Assembly (NCBI GenBank): GCA_947179155.2
Contig: OX359286.1
Location: forward strand, 10,698,024-10,762,023
Length of the DNA stretch: 64,000 nucleotides
Source: Hedera helix
Taxonomy: Eukaryota > Streptophyta > Magnoliopsida > Apiales > Araliaceae
Reading direction: 5' to 3'
Shown here: positions 56,880-64,000 of the stretch, piece after piece
Layout of the letters: the number at the start of each line of letters is the position of its first letter
How positions within the stretch are numbered: the first letter of the stretch is position 1
Made by a program: the position numbers and the translations under genes
Notes under the pieces: model-generated
What the model was told of the DNA's origin: nothing
The model's input: only the letters and a program-made list of their open reading frames with translations
Databases searched by the model: none

Positions 56880-59257
56880 TGTAATATCCCGGATATTTAA
56901 ATGAATTAGAAATAAAATATCTAATACTTAATAAAGGTTGGAGTTTGATAACCTAGCAGTGGTAGATAAATAGAGGTCCAAATTAAATTTAACGGACTAA
57001 CTTAGACATGGGGATATCAATTTTTTTTATTTTTTTTTCCTTTAAGTTAGCAAGTAAAGTGATAATTCAATAAACTTGACTAACAGCAAGTCTAATTAAA
57101 TTAAGAGAATTAATTAGTGGAGTTATGTAATTATGCGACGTGGTTGCATGTAAATTAAATATGTATTTATATGAATATATATATATATATATGCGTGCAC
57201 ATTTAGTAACATAATTTAATGGTTACTTAAATTGTGATAAATAGATAGAATAATATTAAATTATCCGAATTGAATTAAATGGTTTATTGTGGAATTAATT
57301 TATTCATTAATCAACAATTATGCAAATTGTTGATAAATTATTTGTGAGGAATAATTATGTAAATTATATAATTATAAATTATATAAAGTAGTGGAATTAA
57401 TTAAGGGAGATTAGTAATGGTATATATGTACAACATTTAATTTCATATATATGTACATATATATAAAGGGATTAAATTAATTAAGTAATTTTAAATAGTA
57501 ATTTGAATATATTAAATGAATATATTCTATAATTAAATAAATCATTGTAAATGATTTATGAGAGTGAGAAATTGAATTATACAATTATTTGTGTAATATT
57601 AATTAAATAATTTAATAAATTATTTAAATAAGAAATTGAGTAAATATATTATTATTTTAATGTATTTTCGGGTAAATGGAATTATTTCCATAATTGATGA
57701 GAAATGAATTAATTAATGTAAATGTATTAAATAATGTAACTTATGGTCTAAATAATATATATTAAATTATATATTGTATTTATTTTAATTTCATAATTTA
57801 TTGTGAAATTGTTTTTGAGGTAAAGTAATGTGTATAAATAATATATATAGAGTATATATATTATTATTAGCGAACACACTCTAAAGTTTTAATATCAAAA
57901 TAATTGATAAGTTTTCTATTAATTAAATATTTAATTAAATTAAATATAATGAGTTAATTAAATATAATAAATTAATTAATATGATTATTAATTAATGTAA
58001 ATAATGTGAAATATTGATAATAATATTTATTAGTCCATTTAGTAATTTAATACTAATGGGTTAGTGTATTTAATTATTTATTCAATCTAATTATTTATTT
58101 AATCATTGATTGAATAATTAATGTGTAAATTATTAAATTAGCCCAACATGGGTCAATTAGTAGCCCAAGTGGAGAATAATAAAATTTGACAATTTAGTAG
58201 CCCAAAAAATTTAATAGAAGCCCAATTGGTATTTTAAATTAAAGCTCAATGATTGGCCCACTTGAAAAATACTTAATTAAACTATTATTTATTAAAAAAG
58301 TGAGCAAATGACAAACTTTTTGGAACAAGTTAATAGATGTTGCCGGCAAGGATGAGAAAAAGAGAGTGAGATTGATTGTTATTTTATTATTTAATTATTT
58401 ATTAATTAGGTTGCTTGTTTTAATTTTTTTGGTGAGTCTTTTCCCACAAAATCCTCACCAACTAAGGCATGGGTTGGCTTTCTTGTGTAAGCATCCAATA
58501 GCTAGCTTGTGTTGGTCAAATTTCATAGATATAAGATATATATCTATACATTATGGAAGACTTAAGTCATTATAGAGAGATAATTGTTAGTCATTTATTC
58601 TTCTTTCACTTTTCAAATTAGAGAGAAAATATTTGAGAGCAAAGATAAGGAAGGAGAAGGAATTCTTGGTTCATGCCATCCACCTTCACAACCCATTTTG
58701 GAAGAAAAATGAGGATAGCCATTAAAATGAGGTAATGGTTATTTTAAATGTAGTTTATTTTTTTAATTAAATAAACCAACATGTGAGTATAAACATGTTA
58801 ATGTAGTTAATAATATGTGATAGTAATATTTATGTCATGCTTGAGTTTAATATGATTGGTTTGTATTTTTGGTATAATTTATATGCTAAAAACATGTGTT
58901 TGGTGGTGTTAAATCAAGTATCAAAATAATGTCCAAAAATAAATTTTTATAATATTTAGATTTAATGTTATAATATTATAGAACATTAAATCATGAGAAA
59001 AACAAAGTTTGAATCACTCAAAATGGAGTTATACACAAAAAGTTATGATTTGTGGTAGTTTATATGATGTAAAATTTTTTATAATTTTTTATAATATTAA
59101 ATCATGAAAAATTAAATTTTCATGTTATAAATTGTTGTTAAGTTATTGGTATTTTTTCTGGATTTTTATTGAGAGATTAAGAGTTTACTTGAAGGTATAA
59201 ATTTTATTAAGATGTGTATTAAATTTACTGTGCACGTTCTGTTAGTTCGAAAAAAAT

Positions 59258-59530
59258 TGGAGCCGGTCGCGCAATGCGCGAAGGGATTTTTGTGCCAGAC
59301 GCGGAACAAAAAAACGACGCCGTTTGGTGTATAAAACGATAACCCGCGCAAAGCGCGAACGTCGTTTCCGTTGTTTCTAAACGGCACCGTTTTAGCCCCC
59401 GGGTTTTTGTAAGGCGCGCCATGCGCGGGCGACAGTTTTCGGCTGAAATTACAGTTTTGCCCCTCCGTTCGGTTTTCTGATTAATTACAAAATTGCCATC
59501 GGTCCGGTTTTTCAACTTATTTACGGAAAT
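59258..59530 (+). repeat. GC-rich hairpin/palindrome module, copy 6 (B3 3' LTR)
   Basis: Practically identical to 52290-52560; a few changes in the GTCATCAGTCC / GCCATCGGTCC part. Confidence 0.8.
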
Positions 59531-59599
59531 GCCATTCTGGATAATTTAAATTAATTTAAATGTTTAAAAATTAATTTAAAATTATAACAAAAATATTAA

Positions 59600-60085
59600 T
59601 AATACAAAAATGATATTTAGGTATTGAATATTATATTTTTCAAATATAATAAGTATTTAGGATTAATATTTAAATGTTGTAAATATTAATCTAGTTAGTT
59701 TAATATTATATTTTTCAAATATAATAAGTATTTAAGATTAATTTTTAAATGTTGTAAATATTAATCTAGTTAGTTAATATTATATTTTTCAAATATAATA
59801 AATATTTAGGATTAATATTTAAATGTTGTAAATATTAATCTAGTTAGTTTAATATTATATTTTTCAAATATAATAAGTATTTAGGATTAATATTTAAATG
59901 TTGTAAATATTAATCTAGTTAGTTAATATTATATTTTTCAAATATAATAAGTATTTAGGATTAATATTTAAATGTTGTAAATATTAATCTAGTTAGTTTA
60001 ATATTATATTTTTTTTAAATATAATAAGTATTTAGGATTAATATTTAAATGTTGTAAATATTAATCTAGTTAGTTTAATATTATA
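59600..60085 (+). repeat. Six 75-bp AT-rich tandem repeats in the B3 3' LTR
   Basis: One more unit than the 5' LTR array at 52640-53040. Confidence 0.92.
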
Positions 60086-61588
60086 TCTTCTGAATTTATG
60101 ATTAAATTAATTATTATTTAATTAATATTAAATAATAAACAAGGATGATAAATTAATTAATTATTATTTAATTACTATTAAATAATAATTAAAGACAACT
60201 AAGATTGATTATTTAATTATTTATTATTTGATTAACTTTAAATAATAAATAAATTCAGTTAGTTATTATTTATTATTAAATAATAACTAATGATATTTGA
60301 GTATTTACTATATAATTTTATTATTTATTATTTAATTAACTTTAAATAATAAATGAATCTAGTTAATTAGTTATTATTTATTATTAAATAATAACTAAAG
60401 ATATTTGATTATTTTTAATATAATATAATTGTTTATTATTTGATTAATTTTAAATAATAAATAAATCTAGTAAGTTATTATTTATTATTAAATAATAACT
60501 AAAGGTAGTTAATTACTTACTATTTAATTAATGATAAATAGTAATTAAATGAAATTAGATTTAATGAAATAAAGAAAATGTCTTTTAACTCTTTTGTTTA
60601 AACAATTATAATAAATTGTTTAATAGTTTAATAAGTGTTTAACACTTGAGAAAATTATTTTCTAACTGATTAAATTATTAACCTAATATGATTGATGGTC
60701 TATAAGGTTAATAATATTGTTTTGACTAATGTATATCATGTGTTAGTACTTATGTGGTAGATAAGTTCATTAGTAAGCATATAGTTGTGCAAATACGTCG
60801 TACTAATTATTAGACCAACTTTATTAATGTTAGGTCTTTCAAAGCCAGTTAGTTAAAGCTAAACATTTATTGTAGCTGAGCAGACAGGCAAGTTTCATAA
60901 ACCCTACTCAATTTATATTCGAGCAGGATACATTATTTTATTGTTCAAGTTCCTAACTCAAACTCAAGTTGTTACGTTTCAAGCATGATATGGTTTAATT
61001 CTGTATAATTATTCCACCTCTTTAAATTGTTGATTCGCACATAGTGCTTGTTGCATGTGTTCATCAGGTATGAAAGGCTGATCACCTTCATTACCATAAG
61101 GTTCAGTTAAATTTGTTCATGGTCATTATTGACACTCAACATTAATTAATTTAGTCATTCAATTATTGAAATTATGACTCGTACTCTTTCACAATTATTA
61201 TATTGTTGAAAATTCAAAAGCTTATTCTTTCTTTCAATCATGATATATCGTTATCGTATTTAAACTTGCTGAGCAAAGTCGTTGCTCACTCTTGCTATAT
61301 CATGATAACAAATTTCAGAATAATACGAATGTCCAAGGAGAGACGGAGACAGAAGCAGCAGACAAGATTATAGTGTTATGCATTATAACTAAATTGTTAT
61401 ATGATGTAAGTAATTTTGTAAACCTTTTTATGAATCTATGTAAGTTAAGGTTAGAAACCTTGGGAAATGTTGTAGAATAAACAATTTATGTTTATATATT
61501 CCGCATTAGTTATAGAACGTGTATGAAGATGATGTATCGTGACGTACCAAGTCTAGGGTTAAAGGAACCCGGATTTGGGGGCGTTACA

Positions 61589-61593
61589 AGTGC
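61589..61593. repeat. Target-site duplication AGTGC of B3, right copy
   Basis: Directly follows GCGTTACA. Removing B3 and one AGTGC restores the ORF1 frame of A2. Confidence 0.95.
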
Positions 61594-62359
61594 TTCAGTG
61601 GATGAGGTGATTTATACTGATATCCATATGGATACGCAGTAGTTGGTAGGTTATGCACCCGTTGCACCTGTATCCCCGGTTGAGGAGCCAGAGTCGGATC
61701 CCGAGGAGAGAGATCGAGAGGAGACTGTCTGGGGCGGAGTGATGCGACCGTACAACGAGGAGGAGGCCGATACTGAGGATGAGGAGGATGAGGAGCCATC
61801 TGAGTATGTTGATGGCATGGGCACTACCGCCAGTGACATCATTGATACTCTGACTACGGCTAATGATGAGCTAGAGGAGAGGGTTCAGCACCTAGAGGCG
61901 CAGAACCAGATTCACTAGCAGACTGAGGAGCAGTATAGGGACGCATCTTACATGTTCTCTGGTGAGAACATGGAGCTAAAGGAGAAGATGGCTGAATTGC
62001 AGGCCAAAATTCAGCAGTTGGAGAGCGTTGCACCTGCATTGGGTCCTACTGTGCAGCAGCTTATGATTCAAAACAGTCAACTGAGGCAAACGGTGGGAAG
62101 ATTAGATGCTAGGGAGATGGCTAGTCAGACAGTTCTCCAGACCATCAGGGCTGAGCTTGATATGGAGAGAGCCGTTAGGATCGACACCTTAGAGTATTCT
62201 CTTGGCACTTCGTTTGATCGACTGAGGCGTTGGGTTATGAGGCACCCTAGGGAGGCGGGTAACAGCAGATGCTGGATTTGTCGCCGCACAGTGGAGGAGT
62301 TGGCCCAGCAGGCTTTACGCAGGGTTATTCCTAGGACTGTTCGCCGCAGCAGGCGGTGA

Positions 62360-62748
62360 TTTGTTACTGTTATCTTATTTGCACCTATTAGTATTGAGTC
62401 CCACCTTTTGTTTCTATTAGGGACGTTTTACGCCTTTATATTTTGATATATGCATAGGATGTCAGTTAGACCCTAACTTTTGTTCTGTTAGAGGGGTTGA
62501 TGGTGGTAAATCCTCACTTTTTGTTTGTTAGAGGATAGTCGTTATTAGGCAACTTGTGCCTTGAGTGTTTATAGAAGTATGCCACTTGTTGAGCTTGTAC
62601 GAAAATATTGGTATATGAATATAAATGCAGTTATTTCCTTGTTTAAATCAAATATGCTTGATATATAGTTTTGAATTTAAATGTTAATTTGGCTAACATA
62701 ATGCGTAGAACTATAAGCATAAGTTTAAGATTTGCTCTTTAACAGATC
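62360..62748 (+). mobile_element. Spacer between ORF1 and gag of A2
   Basis: Non-coding and very similar to 30489-30886. Before the gag ATG it reads TTTGCTCTTTAACAGATC, which resembles a pyrimidine-rich 3' splice site; A1 has lost the CAG. Confidence 0.7.
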
Positions 62749-63812
62749 ATGCCGAGAGGTAGACCACGCAATCAACGTATCCCAGAGTCAGAGAGTGAGG
62801 TTGGGGATCAACCCAATCCTATGAGGATGTTTACAGAAATGTTGGCGGAAGCCATGCAAACCAGAACCCCACCAGTGGTAGTACAACTAGCACCGCAGCC
62901 AGCGCCGCACTTGGCAAATTTCAAGGACTTCAAACTGGTTGGACCACCGGAGTTTCAGGGAACTCTAAACCCGATCGAAGCACAAACTTGGATCGAGGAA
63001 ATTGAGAAGGTATTCGAGGTCGCTAGGGTGGCCGAAGAACAGAAGACTAATTTCGCTACCTTCATGATGAAGGGGGAGGTGAACTACTGGTGGAAGGCTA
63101 ACAAGGGCCGTGCGGGAGAAGGGGTCATTACCTGGGACGCTTTAAAGAAATGTTTCTAGAAAATTACTTTCCAGAAAGCATGCAGCAAGAAATGGAGGTG
63201 AAATTCCTCGAGCTAAAATAGGGGAGTATGTCTGTGGCCGAGTATGCGGCCAAGTTTAATGAGTTGGCAAGGTTTGCAACTCGTCAAGTTGATACGGAGG
63301 CTAGGAAGGCTCGGAGGTTTGAGCTGGGACTGAAGTCGTGGGTGTACCGTTCTGTGGCGGTATTAAAGATAAAGAGCTTTGCAGAGCTATTGGAAAGGGC
63401 AATCATTGCAGAGGGTGGCAGTGAGGCCCTGACTAAATTCAACCAGGAGAGGAAGAAGGGTCATGAAGGACAGAAGGCGGGGAGTAGTGGAGGAAGCAAC
63501 CCCAATAAACGGAAGTAGAATGAGTGCTAATCGTCCGGAGGTAACAAATCTGGAGGAGAGGCTAAGAAAGTGGGCAAATACAACAATTGTGGTAAGAACC
63601 ACACAGACAAATGCTTGAAAGGGAAGAGTGTTTGCTATAGCTGCGGACAGCCGGGGCACATGGCTCCACAATGCCCGAAAAAGATAAAAGGAGTATGTTT
63701 TTCCTGTGGAGCAACCAATCATCATGCCAAGGACTGCCCAAAGAGGAAGGGAGACACTGGGAGTGGCAACAGAGGCAACAATAACAACAACAACACAACA
63801 ACAACAGGCTGA
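62749..63812 (+). pseudogene. A2 gag with three zinc knuckles (Ty3/gypsy), nearly intact
   Basis: ATG 62749 starts MPRGRPRNQRIPESESEVGD. The core holds FKDFKLVGPPEFQG, NPIEAQTWIEEIEKVFEVAR and VNYWWKANKG. A one-base deletion near 63150 shifts the frame; it resumes ENYFPESMQQEMEVKFLELK, stop, SVAEYAAKFNELARF, ELGLKSWVYRSVAVLKIKSF. The C-terminal part carries a degenerate knuckle (NNCGKNHTDKC, first Cys replaced by Tyr) and two complete ones, CYSCGQPGHMAPQC and CFSCGATNHHAKDC, then an Asn/Thr-rich tail. Gag would form the particle and bind RNA. There are at least three stops (near 63219, 63516 and 63528) in addition to the frameshift. Confidence 0.92.
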
Positions 63813-63850
63813 ACATTGGAGGGCCAACCAGCCAGGCCAACCGACCCGTA

Positions 63851-64000
63851 GCGCGCACCTTCAACATGACTGTGCAGGATGCAGTCGACTCCAAGGACGT
63901 GGTGTCAGGTATCATCCCGATTAATGATATTAATGCATATGTATTGTTTGATTCGGGTGCTACCTGCTCTTTTGTTTCTGAAGATTTTTCTAAGAGATTA
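63851..64000 (+). pseudogene. A2 aspartic protease, N-terminal part, runs off the window
   Basis: The frame through 63866 reads NMTVQDAVDSKDVVSGIIPI and then YVLFDSGATCSFVSEDF. DSGAT (codon for D at 63950) is the catalytic motif of gypsy retropepsins, which cleave the Gag-Pol polyprotein. It lies in a different frame from gag, which in this copy reflects further small indels or an original frame change. RT and later domains would follow to the right, outside the window. Confidence 0.9.

Larger units (their letters stand above)
49909..61588 (+). mobile_element. B3, complete LARD-like non-autonomous LTR retrotransposon (11.7 kb)
   Basis: Two long LTRs (4639 and 4709 bp), a primer site, a 2.3-kb interior without coding capacity, a polypurine tract and a perfect 5-bp TSD define an intact insertion. 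The LTRs are ~99% alike by eye, so it moved recently. Proteins must have come from elsewhere; the U5 end and primer region resemble those of gypsy A elements, which makes them candidate helpers (inference). LARD means large retrotransposon derivative: long LTRs and a conserved non-coding interior. Confidence 0.93.
56880..61588 (+). mobile_element. B3 3' LTR
   Basis: It pairs end to end with 49909-54547. Length differs mainly by one extra 75-bp repeat unit, a shorter TA tract (~57177-57192) and a longer T tract near 57020. It ends GGGGGCGTTACA, followed by the TSD AGTGC. Confidence 0.94.
49883..62359 (+). pseudogene. A2 ORF1, acidic coiled-coil protein, split by B3
   Basis: The ORF begins MTEIGQSSA at 49883 and is cut after 26 bases by B3. 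It continues at 61594 in exactly the same frame after removing the insertion and one TSD copy, ending at TGA 62357 (~263 codons). It holds QLVGYAPVAPVSPVEE, an acidic tract (61690-61810), heptad-rich coiled-coil stretches (61860-61900 and 61970-62110, including MAELQAKIQQLE) and a basic end (RTVRRSRR). Two in-frame TAG stops (~61637 and ~61916) both replace CAG glutamine codons. It matches A1 ORF1; function unknown. Confidence 0.8.

Noticed and set aside
61584..61842. Minus-strand frames over the acidic part of A2 ORF1, and 63387-63915 minus over gag/zinc knuckles
   Set aside because: They are antisense shadows of ORF1 and gag, which have conserved motifs on the plus strand.
62357..62749. Possible intron fusing ORF1 to gag (GTGATT at the ORF1 stop to TTTAACAG before gag)
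   Set aside because: Joining these sites puts gag out of frame with ORF1, so a fusion protein is not supported.

Overview
The window is A+T-rich plant nuclear DNA, most likely from a eudicot with a repeat-rich genome; I cannot name the species. It holds no recognisable host gene. Nearly every base belongs to nested LTR retrotransposons. The evidence is TG...CA LTR ends, initiator-Met-tRNA primer-binding sites (TGGTATCAGAGC or TGGTATCAAGAGCC), polypurine tracts, 5-bp target-site duplications (TSDs), and decayed gag, protease, reverse transcriptase (RT), RNase H and integrase (IN) reading frames of Ty3/gypsy (chromovirus/Tekay-like and Athila-like) and Ty1/copia type.

Left nest (1-29361). The 5' LTR of a gypsy element, A1, lies in three pieces (15549-17260, 18947-19266, 29110-29361). 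It is split by a minus-strand LTR E (12912-15548), a solo LTR T (17261-18946) and a whole minus-strand copia element (19267-29104, TSD GTGAT). E is itself split by B2, a minus-strand non-coding element with a ~4.56-kb LTR (2488-2543 plus 8402-12911) and an internal domain at 551-2472. B2's LTR is split by a 5.86-kb insertion (2544-8401, TSD AGTAC) whose two outer ends are both U5-type LTR ends in inverted orientation, an abnormal structure.

Middle (29362-42585). Decayed gypsy coding pieces follow: A1 ORF1, gag and the end of RT; a solo LTR tail; RT and IN of a second gypsy, A3; and its 3' LTR G. Then come LTR C1 (minus) and an Athila-like pol (minus, 40399-42585).

Right nest (42586-64000). 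Athila RT is cut by element C2 (minus, 4.4-kb LTR, non-coding interior). C2 is cut by gypsy A2 (5' LTR 47940-49640, ORF1, gag, protease running off the window). A2 ORF1 is cut by B3, a complete 11.7-kb element (49909-61588, TSD AGTGC) with two ~4.6-4.7-kb LTRs that are ~99% alike by eye and a 2.3-kb interior without a protein: a LARD-like non-autonomous element.

The most interesting material is non-coding. Families B, S and C share a conserved internal domain with recurring modules, including a hairpin around a palindromic TGATCA in B and C. A GC-rich module of GCGCAATGCGC hairpins and AAACGACGTCGTTT palindromes recurs in otherwise different LTRs. The gypsy A elements carry an extra acidic, coiled-coil ORF1 upstream of gag. 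LTR ends, primer sites and A-like U5 sequences suggest that gypsy A-type elements could mobilise the non-coding families in trans; this is inference. All identities quoted are hand estimates.
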